DNA of 64,000 bases, taken from contig JABCPU010000170.1 in the NCBI GenBank assembly GCA_016800925.1, positions 1 to 64,000 of the forward strand, in the 5' to 3' direction. The position numbers and the translations under genes are program-made. This document shows, piece by piece, positions 54,259 through 64,000 of the stretch. The notes beneath the pieces were generated by a model. It had not been told where the DNA came from, ran no database searches, and saw only the letters and a list, made by a program, of their open reading frames with translations. Within the stretch, counting starts at the first letter, position 1; every line of letters starts with the position of its first letter. The stretch is from Suillus spraguei. Taxonomy: Eukaryota; Basidiomycota; Agaricomycetes; Boletales; Suillaceae.

Positions 54259-57200
54259 ATGACTTCCCCTAGCAGGCGCAATCGTCGTCATGCTATCCAT
54301 ACCAATCAGAACAGATCCGCTGCTCCTGTACAGCCAAATTTCATGCCAGCTGCGCCTGTTATGCAGCCTCCTTACTTTGCACATCAACCGCTGCCAGTTG
54401 CGCAATATCCTGGCTTGCCTCGAAATGCAATCAAACATGTGTTGCATGCTCATTGTCCTCCTGTTGATTATAATGCACATTTAAATGACCAGACAAATGC
54501 TGCTCACAACAACAGACATCGTCAGCGTAATGTTCATCGATAGCAGGACAGACAGGAGATAAGACAGCAGGCGCAAGCAGAGCTCATGGCAGCACAGATA
54601 CAGCCTCTGCATATACCTCATATTCCTAACAAACCTGTTCAGCCTATTCAACCTGCACCTCCTGTGCCTCCTGTGTATGGTCCTATTCATTATGAGGGTG
54701 CAGTTGGTCCTCACAACTTTGATAATCCCCTCCAATACTTTGCACATCCTGTACAACCTGTACCTGCACCACCTGAACCTGATAATCATGACCAGTTCAA
54801 TGTCCAGTTTTGGCAGCAGCTTGAGGCAGAGCGCATTAGAAATGACTTGCTTGAAAGACAAGCACAGAATGAATTTCTTCACCAGCAGCAGCAGATTCAG
54901 CATCAGTTGCAGCAGCAAGAAGCTGAGCGTCTCCGTAGACAGGCCCAAAATGATCTGGCAGCATTTCACTTGATGCAGCAGCAAGCTGCACAGGGAAACG
55001 AAAACCATGCTTTGCATCAGTAGCAAATAGCTGAGATAATTGCTAGACATGCTGAGAATGCTCGCTGTGAACAGCTGCAAGAAGCTGAATTGATGAATCG
55101 ACAGCACCGAGGCCCTCAGAACTTTGATGATCCCCACATGCCTAATCCTATGCCACCCAGAAATAATGTACCAGCACAGGAGGCATTTTGAAGACAGCAG
55201 ATCCAATGGCAATTGCGCCAGCAAGAAGCCAGGAGGATCAATAGAGAGGCTGAGAGAATCATCAACAGAGAGGCTGAGGAGGCTCTTCACCAACAGCAGC
55301 AGCAAGTTCGGGAACAGCAGATGCAGCAGCAGATGCAACAGCAAATGCAGCAGCAAATGCAGCAGCAAGAAGCTGGGAAGGTCAATATACAGAGTCAGCA
55401 TGCTCTGGAACAGCAGCAGCAGGAACAGGAGCAGCACGATAGGCAGGATCGGGATCATCTACGAGCAAGCCAACAAGAAAAAGCACGTCACAACCGTGAG
55501 GAGCAGAGAGTTCATGAGCGGCAGGAGCATCTTGAGGTATCTGAATGGCAACATGCAGAAGATGAGGAAAGAAGAAGAACTCAGCAAGAAGAACAACACC
55601 AAGAGCATGAAGCAGAGGATGACCAGCATATCAATCAGGTCATTCCTGTTCCTGATGGAGCCCGAGCATATATGGAACCGATAAACCATCACACTCTTGG
55701 TCCTCTTAACGTAGAGTGCCCCAAATGTCATGCACTTCACTTTGCATGCGAAAGACTGTCCAACTCCTCTTTATGAAATCCTCGCTTTGGTATGTGCTGC
55801 TTGCAGGGCCAAGTCAGCCTTCCCCCATTTCCAGCATGGCCACCTGAGCTAGAGCAGGCCTATGTGGACAGAACATTTGTGTCCAAAATTCGCCAGTACA
55901 ACAGTGCTCTTGCATTTACCTCTGTTGGTGTCAATATCGAGGATCGTGCTCTTCAAGGATCTGGCCCAAATGCTTTTCGTATTCATGGTTCTCTTCACCA
56001 TCTCATGGGCAGTCTTTTACCTCCAGAAGGTGTCCAGCCTTCATACGCTCAACTTTATACATACAACTCTGAAGAAGCCACCAACATACACACCACCCGC
56101 CCTGGAAATGAAGGCCTCGATCCTCAGATTCTCAGAGATCTGCATGATATGTTGCATCACAACCACCCATATGCCGCTGTGTATAAGCAGGCATATCAAG
56201 TCATGCGAGAGAAGCCTCCAGAGGAGCAGATAGACCTTTCTATGCTTATTCATTTCCAGCCAGGCACAAATGGTCGAAGATATAATCTTCCCACTGCCAA
56301 TGATATTGCTGGAATTCTTCCTGGAGATGGATCCGAGGAGGTGCGTCATGCATGTGACATTATCGTATATTATCAAGGCGGTCCGCTTCGGCACATAAGT
56401 CAACTTAGCCATGCATATGCCTGTCTTCATTATGTTGCTCTCTTTCCTAAGGGAGAGGATGGCTAGGACCTCTACATTGATATGATCGTTCCTGTGGGTG
56501 GGTGTGCACATGCAAAAAAAGTGACTCAGCTGCTGTATTACGCCTTTCGACTTCATCCCCACCCCCCTCGCCTGGATCACAATAACATCTTTCGTGGTGG
56601 AAGGCTGTTCCAGCAGTATGTGGTTGATGCTTGGGCATCAATCGAGCAGAGCAGACTCAACTGGATAAGAAACAATCAGAAGAAGCTCAGGGCTGACTGC
56701 TACCGAGGGCTGACAGATAATGTTTTCAATGATGGAGTGGGCAATTTAGCTGAGACAGGTCATTCCATAATCCTTCCCTCCTCTCATAATGGAAGCCCTC
56801 GGTATATGCAGCAGCTGCTGCAGGACTCCCTGGCCATCTGCCGTGCCTGCAAGAAGCCCGATCTTTTCCTGACGATGACTGCCAATGGAAGCTGGCCTGA
56901 GATTACTGAGAATCTCCTTCCAGGTAAAGAGACGTATTTGATGCATTATTATGACATGATCCTGATGAGTTTTCTTATGTAGGTCAGAGTGCTGTGGACC
57001 ATCCAGACTTGGTTGCTCGCGTATTTTACCAGAAGCAGAAGGCTCTCTTGAAGAAGGTTCGTGATGGCTACTATGGCAAGGTTGCGGGATTGGTGTACAC
57101 CATTGAATATCAGAAGCGTGGCCTGCCTCACATGCACCTTCTCATCTTCCTAGATCCAGATCACAAGATTCGCACTGTGGAACAGATCGACTCCTTCATC

Positions 57201-57764
57201 TCCACCCAAATTCCTGACAGAAATGTCCATCCACAACTCTATGAGGCCGTACAAAAATACATGCTCCATGGCCCCTGCACTATGCAGCGTTGCTTGGAGA
57301 ATGGAAAGTGCAAGAAGCGTTATCCAAAGTCTTTCACTCCCCAGACATTGATGAAGGAGGACGGCTATCCAGAGTATGCCAGGCCAGACAATGGTCGCAC
57401 CATCCAAAAAAATGATGACATCTTCACCAACAAAGATGTCATTCCCCACCCCCCGCAACTGCTGGTAGAATTCAACTGCCACATCAATCTCGAAGTCTGT
57501 GCTTCTATCAAGTCGGTCAAATACATCCACAAGTACATCTACAAGGGAAATGACCGTGCCACATTGGAGATGACAGGACCAGTGGATGAGGTCAAAACCT
57601 ATCATGACTCCAGATACATCAGCTCCACTGAGGCCACATGACACATCTTTGAGTTTGGAATGCACCTTGAATGGCCCTCTGTCTATTGCTTGCCAGTCCA
57701 CCTCCCAGATGAACACATGGTGTTTTATGATCCTGAGGATAATGCACAGGATGTTCTTGAGCAT
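54259..57764 (+). pseudogene. Helitron Rep protein remnant, helicase lost
   Basis: One frame runs from about 54259 to 56923, interrupted by TAG at 54541, TAG at 55021, TGA near 55190, TGA at 55774 and TAG at 56464. A 59 bp GT-AG intron (56924-56982) follows, then a further frame to a TGA at 57639 and on to the break at 57764. N-terminal 450 codons are Gln/Glu-rich. Then come a zinc-like segment (CPKCHALHFACERL), RFGMCCLQGQVSLPP, the Helitron Rep region with LFLTMTANGSWPEI, the two-His motif GLPHMHLLIF, and the tyrosines of VKYIHKYIYKG. Rep would nick and join single strands in rolling-circle transposition. The helicase half is missing because an LTR begins at 57765. Stops sit where Gln, Arg or Trp are expected. 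Confidence 0.88.
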
Positions 57765-58401
57765 TGTCATATACCATACTTCCAATCTCAGATCCGATCA
57801 TATCCATCCAGATCCGATCGTTTCCATATCCGTCCGGTCCACAGATCCTGTCCGGACCACCCATCCGAATGTACTCACTTCTCGCACCTTAACTCCCTGG
57901 TGAACATCTGCGTCTATCTCCTTTCGTCATTTCTCCTACTACCGGTACTCCGGCTGTTTATATTTCCGTCCTGTGTTACTGATCCGTTTCCTGTGTTCAT
58001 TTCCGATTCATGCTTACTGATCTGCTGTGCAATAACTAATAGACTTCCGTTACACTTCGTACATAGCCCTCGGTCCCGGACTTGCTGATTATCCGTCTTA
58101 GATACTTACTGTATATAAACCACTTGTAGATCTCCGTAGAACCTTAGTTCGAATATCATCTTAGATTCTACTCATTCTGCCTCCTCCGGACTTAAGCCAC
58201 TCTCCGCTTTAAGTCACCCTCCGAGACTTAGGATTGACTCCTATAGTCCATACCTCCGACTCTATCTTCGGATAGTCCATCTCCGTTAGTTTCTAGTTAG
58301 GAACTCGTTCCGAAACTAGCCTTAATCTCTTTCCTCTCCTTACGTTCCGAATTACCTTCGGACGTATTGTATCCGACACCTTCGGACACCCGGATCCGTC
58401 A
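57765..58401 (+). repeat. Truncated LTR of the element B family
   Basis: It starts TGTCATATACCATACTTCCA, matching the element B LTR (minus strand of 3833-4601) with few differences for about 637 bp up to GGATCCGTCA. The last 130 bp of the element B LTR are absent or replaced. Its orientation is opposite to element B in this window. It begins inside the Helitron coding sequence. Confidence 0.88.
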
Positions 58402-58439
58402 GAGCCCCTTCAGTGACAAACTCCGTACTATACGGGTCA

Positions 58440-58970
58440 CCCGACCCACATAATATCCCGTCAAAGACGGGCCAGCGGATGATGGGCCGAGGTTATGTAT
58501 ATCCTCGATGTTGACGGATGGGCCGGGGGAATATTATTTCTGATGGAGACGGGTGGGCCGGGAGACTTATATTTTCGGGAGAGACGGGTGGGCCGAGGGA
58601 AACATGATTTCTAATGTTGACGGATGGGCCAGGGGGATATAATCCCCGACAGAGATGGGTGGGCTCATCTGGGTAGTATGTAGAGTAGGATATTATAGAC
58701 AGCTGGGCTGAAGAGAGATGCAAGGCAAATATTATTGCATAGACGGGTGGGCCGAGGTGAGAGAATATTACATATACGGGTGGGCCGAGGTGAGAGAATA
58801 TTACATATACGGGTGGGCCAAGGTGAGAGAATATTACATATACGGGTGGGCCGAGGGTGCAGTAAAATATTTATTGCATAGACGGGTGGGCCGATGTGGG
58901 GGAATTTTACATAGACGGGTGGGCCGAGGTAAAATATATTACATATACGGGTGGGCCTAGATATGTATCA
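58440..58970. repeat. GACGGGTGGGCCGAGG minisatellite
   Basis: Irregular copies of a unit beginning GACGGGTGGGCCG, becoming three nearly perfect 33 bp units (TACGGGTGGGCCGAGGTGAG, AGAATATTACATA) at 58757-58855. The 80-codon ORF rich in YYIYGWAEVRE is a translation of this repeat. Confidence 0.92.
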
Positions 58971-59099
58971 TAAAGACGTACAGCTGATGTAGCCACCAGA
59001 GAATCAAACACATAGGATACATGCACCCTATGAGTGCATATACCTACCATCAACCACCAAAATCTAAACCCTGAAGCACAAAAACCTGAATTCATCATG

Positions 59100-61560
59100 T
59101 CTGACATTCATCGATAATTGAGGTGCCGGGTGCCGGGTACCAAGTCCCGAATCCAGGAACTCAAAACTGGAGATGCAAACTAGAGATTTCCTGAATTCCA
59201 GATACCCGGACACCCGAAACACAACACACAAGGTGAAAGATTTAAAGTCCATGTGTGGAGTCATCTAGTGCCGAGTGCCGGGTGCAGGTGCAGAGTACCG
59301 AAACTAGAAACTAGAAACTCGAGATTTGAGACAAAACAGACATCTACCAAAAATGTGTGGATCAAAGTTTTGTTGTTGCCTGACATGTGTCTGAGTCCCG
59401 AGGACCGAACCCCGAAATTGTAGACTACCAGATTTCGGGATTTGGGGTTCGGCACTCGAGATTCAAGATTTGAGATGAAAAAGATATCTACCAAAAATGT
59501 GTAGATCAAAGTCATTTTATTGCCTCACACTGTTTTCGGTCTCAAGTGCAAAAGCCAGAGTACCGAACTGCGAACCCCTAAATAGTAGACTACCAGATTT
59601 TGGAGTTTGGAGTTCGGCACTTAGAATGTGTGGATCAATAGGTGTCTATTGCCTCACATTGTTCTGAGTCCCGAGTGGCGAGTGCTGGGTGCCGGGGTTC
59701 AGGGATCAGCACTGACAATATGTTGCTCAAGATCTTTCACATTATGAGTACCAAGTCCCAAGTGCCGAGTGCCGAGTGCCGAGTGCCGGGTGCCGGGTGC
59801 CGGAGCTCGGAAGTCCCGAGTCCCGAGTGCCGGGTGCCGGAGTTCGGGGTTCGGCACATACAATATGTGGATCGAGGACTTTCACATTGTTTTGACTGCC
59901 GAACCCCGAGCTCCGGCACCCGGGAGTTAGCACAATGTGAGGCAATACCATAATATTGATTTACACATGTTGAGTGCCGAACCCCGAGCTCCGGCACCTG
60001 GGAGCGAGCACAATGTGAGGCAATACCATGAGTTTGATTTACACAAGTTGAGTGCCGAACCCCGAGCTCCGGCACCCGGGAGCTAGCACAATGTGAGGCA
60101 ATACCAGAATATTGATTTACACATGTTGAGTGCCGAACCCCGAGCTCCGGCACCCGGGAGCTAGCACAATGTGAGGCAATACCATAATATTGATTTACAC
60201 ATGTTGAGTGCCGAACCCCGAGCTCCGGCACCCAGGAGTTAGCACAATGTGAGGCAATACCATAATATTGATTTACACATGTTGACTGCCGAACCCCGAG
60301 CTCCGGCACCCGGGAGTTAGCACAATGTGAGGCAATACCATAATATTGATTTACACATGTGGAGTGCCGAACCCCGAGCTCCGGCACCCGGGAGCTAGCA
60401 CAATGTGAGGCAATACCATGATATTGATTTACACAAGTTGAGTGCCGAACCCCGAGCTCCGGCACCCAGGAGTTAGCACAATGTGAGGCAATACCATAAT
60501 ATTGATTTACACATGTTGACTGCCGAACCCCGAGCTCCGGCACCCGGGAGTTAGCACAATGTGAGGCAATACCATAATATTGATTTACACATGTGGAGTG
60601 CCGAACCCCGAGCTCCGGCACCCGGGAGCTAGCACAATGTGAGGCAACACCATGATATTGATTTACACAAGTTGAGTGCCGAACCCCGAGCTCCGGCACC
60701 CGGCACTCGGTGTTCGGCACTCAACTTGTGTAAATCAATATCATGGTATTGCCTCACATTGTGCTAGCTCCCGGGTGCCGGAGCTCGGGGTTCGGCACTC
60801 AACTTGTGTAAATCAATATCATGGTATTGCCTCACATGATAACCCAGCACTCGGTGATCGTGATTCGGGACTCAACTTTGTATTGGCTCACATTGTTCTA
60901 ACTCACGGGTGGCGGGGTTCGGGGCTCGGTGTGAAAATATATGGATCGATATCTGTCTCAGTGTTATGAGTACCACGTCCCGAGTCCCGAGTGCCGGGTG
61001 CCGGAGTTCGGGGTTCGGCATTCAACATGTGTACATCGATATCTTTGTATTGACTCACAATGTTCTCACTCCTGGGTGCTGGGGTTCGGGGTTGGGTGGT
61101 TAAATATGTGGATCAATATCTTTCACATGGTTATGAGTCCCGAGTCCAGATTCCCAACTGCCGGGTGCCGGAGTTCGGGGTTCGGCACTCCCAACGTGTA
61201 AATCAATATCTTGGTATTGCCTCACATGTTTCTCACTCCCGGGTGCCGGGGTTCGGGGGTCAGTGATAGAAAATGTGCATCGACATCTTTCACATTGTTA
61301 TAAGTTCCACGGCCCCAGTCCCGAGTGCCGGGTGCCGGAGTTCGGGGTTCGGCACTGAACATGTGTAAATCAATATCTTTGTATTGCCTCATATTGTTCT
61401 AACTCCCGAGTGCCGGAGTTCGGGGTTCAGCACATCAAATATGTGGATCGATATCTGTCACATGGTGATGAGTCCCAACTCCAGGGTCCTGGGGTCCAGG
61501 GTTCGGCACTTCAGATATATGGAATGATGTGTTTCACAATGTGACCCGGCACCCGGCACA
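59100..61560. repeat. GTGCCGGGTGCCGGAGTTCGG minisatellite with two polarity switches
   Basis: The array has related units throughout. From 59892 to about 60695 it consists of roughly ten tight 78 bp units (CACAATGTGAGGCAATACCA, a middle, then GAGTGCCGAACCCCGAGCTC) in one orientation. On both sides (59100-59891 and 60696-61560) looser units run in the opposite orientation. 78 is a multiple of 3, which creates a false 327-codon minus-strand ORF. Confidence 0.93.
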
Positions 61561-61740
61561 AGGTAGCTCGACAGAGATGTTTCAAATTGTTTAAATTGTG
61601 TGTTGTGGTTCAGGTAGCTGGATATCCGGAAGTCGCGAAATATCAATTGTGAATCTCCATTGTCCAGTTCCGGATGTCAGGACTTGGCATCCAGCACTGA
61701 CATTCATTCAAACATTGTATATACATCTATGAACCTACAA
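61561..61740. other. 3' region of the minus-strand gene
   Basis: Transition from minisatellite to the gene end at 61741. Probably 3' untranslated sequence. No other feature. Confidence 0.4.
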
Positions 61741-63878
61741 TTATGTAGCCATTTCACCCTCATCAGCAGAGGGTTCAACCTTCACCTCAACATCCATATC
61801 ATCAGAATCATATTCTGGGACAAGGTTGCCCAGATCATCTGGGTCCACAAGTTCGCCGGACGTTTGTGGACCCTCAGGCTGAATCTGGCTCAGCTCAAAT
61901 ATGAGACCCTCAATGATAGATGCAGGCTGGACTTTCGGAGATGGAGGCTCCATTCCTGCCATATCCAAGTCAATGAGGGGAGCAAGTGCAGATGGGAGGG
62001 GTGAGATGGCCAGGGGGACGGATTGATCAAGCAAAAAGGTTGCATTGACAGGAGAGTCGGGAAGTGGAAATGAAGGGTGCCGGTCCATGACTTTGCGACG
62101 AAGGCCCTCATGGAGGCGTTGCAGGGAATCAATCTTACCATCCTGCTCCGCCACACGAGCCTCAAGAAGAGCAATTCGAGCGGCACCATCCCGAATCACA
62201 ATTGCCATGGAATGGAGATCCGGCATGGGCACATCGAGTGCCGGACGAGGCACTGGGGCACTTGAAGACGGAATAGCTAAGTGAAAGATAAGGTCAGATG
62301 GTCATAGACAATTGGGGTGACTCACAAGCTGGTGCAGGTGCAGGTGTCTTGGGGGCAGTGATTGTCTTGCTGCGCCCACGGGACTGTGCCTTGGGTGTGG
62401 TAACAGCAGGGACAGCTGGAGTGCCGGAGGGGCCACGAGATTGACTGCGAGTTCGGGCTTTGGACTGCGAGGCAGCCGGCGCATTGGAGGGAGCTCTGGA
62501 AGGTGTCCTGGAGCGAGCCTGCCGGGTGGTTGACTTCCCTCGAATACGTTTTGGCGGGGATCCCATGGATGCTGGGACACATTTGATCTTCTTGGTGGCG
62601 CAGCGGACGCACGACAAACATGGGGCACGGGTCCTCCTGTCCAACCGAGTGGCGCAGGGCCACTTCTCCTGGGTGCAATAATGGCAGGGGTTGTTCTGTG
62701 GGTTCCATTAGTTGATGGACTCATTGGAATTCATTAGAGTACTCACTGGGCCGGGAATGAGAATATCACCTGTATCCATGACTGCAGGTTCCTCAGCCGG
62801 AGTGCTGGACATTGCCTGGGGGGTCTCCACAACCTCCGGACGACTGCCGGAGGTGGCCTGACAATGGGTAAGTACAGGCGGGAGGTCCGGACAAAGAATC
62901 ATGACTCACCATCACCTTGGGTGGACTGCCGGCAATGAGCTGATGATACATAAGCATTTTTCCAAGTGCCGGACAACTAAATATTACTTACTGAAGCAGG
63001 ACCAAACAATTGCTTCTTTGGGGAACGTGGTGAACGAGGGGAATGAGGTGTCCCTACACCAATTGTGGAAGGCCGGGGAACGTTGAGGCCGGCACTCCAC
63101 TCGAAATAGGCTACAGAAAATTGAGAGAACGAAAACAATGAGCTGGACGACATACCTGAACAATTGTGTCTTCATCATCTTCCGACTCCACAAGCACATT
63201 CTGCTTGACATGGCGAGTTGCCTTGACCCGCTTGCGACCCTTCTTGGCCGACTTCGGAGGTGAGGAAGAGTGTCCGGACATCATGGGGGACTTCCTCTTC
63301 CTGCTCCCTTCCACCTCCGGCTCTGGGTCAGCAACAACCGCCTTACCTTTTCCTTTGTCCCGGAGCTCGGAGGTGGCGTGGGTGGAAGAACCAGCGACAT
63401 TGCCGGCGATGACGGGTGGGGAGGGAAGGTCCACAGTGATTGGGCCAATGGAAGGGTTAGGCATGACAGGGAGATCACCTGAATGGTCACCTAACGCCTC
63501 CCAGGCGCGAATCTTGCTGCGCCAGGAGTGTTTCAACACCCGGGGGTCATCATGACCGATGCTGTGCCAGTTGGGCCACACCCGGGGAGTCATGGACCTG
63601 ACTCTCATCAACTCCTTGGAGCAGGATGCAATGATGCCGGGCATGTAAGGCCCTTTCTCATGCTCCCGGACAATCTCAGCCTACCCAGATCTGAGAAAAA
63701 CCAAAAGTAAAATTAACACATGAATGGTACTTACCACAAGATTAGTGACTTGTGCTGTCAGAGCAAGGTGGGCTTGGCCAGTGCCGGCAGGCATGAGCCG
63801 AGCCCCGGCGATGATGCCCACAATCTGAGCAGTGGTTGCCTTGAGACTGGCCAAAGAGGTTTCAACTGAAGTAGACAT
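61741..63878 (-). CDS. Seven-exon gene for a Zn2Cys6-like protein with coiled coil and acidic tail
   Basis: Exons in coding order: 63878-63735, 63680-63156, 63099-62992, 62939-62910, 62857-62747, 62695-62326 and 62276-61741, with six GT-AG introns of 49-56 bp. The lengths sum to 1824 bases with phase kept at every junction, giving 607 residues, so it looks intact. Residues 49-110 have a Trp-rich globular pattern (VWPNWHSIGHDDPRVLKHSW, SKIRAWEALG), then a Ser/Lys-rich segment with KSAKKGRKRVKATRHVK. A cysteine cluster lies at 310-345 (C-X2-C-X6-C, then Cys at 332, 335, 338, 345), similar to the fungal Zn(II)2Cys6 fold, followed by an Arg/Ser/Pro-rich linker, a coiled coil (ARIALLEARVAEQDGKIDSL, about 455-485) and a Glu/Asp-rich end. 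The order cluster, coiled coil, acidic tail is that of the antisense gene at 4796-5810. Probably nuclear and DNA-binding; target unknown. Confidence 0.82.
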
Positions 63879-64000
63879 TTGGATTGACTTGAAAGATGTG
63901 ACAAGCTTGAGATAAGTTTGAAATCTGTGATCACTTGGATGAAGTTTCAAAAGAAACCAGACAATTGAAGGACAATCTTGATAAGCGTTGATTGTTTGTC
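63879..64000. promoter_or_regulatory. Upstream region of the Zn2Cys6-like gene
   Basis: 122 bases upstream of the start codon on the minus strand, up to the window edge. An in-frame upstream extension without a stop exists to about 63950, so the true start could be further upstream. No clear core promoter motif was seen. Confidence 0.35.

Noticed and set aside
54481..55458. 325-codon Leu-rich minus-strand ORF
   Set aside because: Antisense shadow of the CAG-rich (poly-Gln) part of the Helitron protein.
58718..58960. 80-codon ORF with YYIYGWAEVREY repeats
   Set aside because: Translation of the 33 bp minisatellite.
59737..60720. 327-codon minus-strand ORF with repeated CVNQYYGIASHCANSRVPEL-type units
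   Set aside because: It is a translation of the 78 bp minisatellite; 78 is a multiple of three so the frame stays open. No start context or domain.

Overview
The window looks like a repeat-rich stretch of a mushroom-forming basidiomycete (Agaricomycetes) genome. The basis is the gene families seen (Ty3/gypsy chromoviruses with C-terminal chromodomains, a Plavaka-type transposase, a FunK1-type fungal kinase, a Helitron Rep protein, a PIF/Harbinger transposase) and the many 45-60 bp GT-AG introns. The species cannot be named from sequence alone. Most of the 64 kb is mobile DNA in nested layers. No rRNA, tRNA or CRISPR was recognised.

Layout. 54-16461: an old, stop-riddled chromovirus (element A, 475 bp LTRs) that carries a third ORF after pol. 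A younger chromovirus (element B, 3833-11768, 769 bp LTRs, target duplication GAACC) interrupts its RNase H region, and a defective Tc1/mariner element (14716-15580, TA duplication) interrupts its third ORF. 16462-20300: a MITE-like element, a Plavaka transposase remnant split by a solo LTR, and a LINE RNase H remnant. 20646-29558: a FunK1 kinase gene whose last intron holds a third chromovirus (element C, 22296-28827, target duplication CCAAG). 29559-33858: nothing recognisable. 33859-51857: zinc-finger fragments, two genes sharing a conserved C-terminal domain (one broken, one intact with 928 codons), a JmjC-like pseudogene, two related blocks of intergenic repeats, and a PIF/Harbinger element (39480-42214). 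52100-54000: simple and tandem repeats. 54259-57764: a Helitron Rep remnant cut off by an LTR fragment of the element B family. 58400-61560: minisatellites. 61741-63878: an intact seven-exon gene.

The most interesting signal is a pair of spliced genes encoding Zn(II)2Cys6-like proteins. One (4796-5810, three exons, 303 codons) lies antisense to gag-pol inside young element B, between pol and the 3' LTR. The other (61741-63878, 607 codons) lies next to a large minisatellite. Each sits in DNA strongly enriched for a CCGG-centred word: TCCGGA about 32 times in the 7.9 kb of element B by hand count, and GCCGG/CCGGC in and beside the second gene. Zn2Cys6 proteins are known to bind CGG triplets. 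I therefore propose, as inference only, that these are element-borne regulators acting on motifs amplified through their own element, by analogy with the anti-silencing VANC proteins of Arabidopsis VANDAL transposons.

Many frames are broken by C-to-T type changes (CGA to TGA, CAG to TAG, TGG to TAG/TGA) or single-base indels. Frames that look intact are the element B gag, both Zn2Cys6-like genes and the 928-codon gene.
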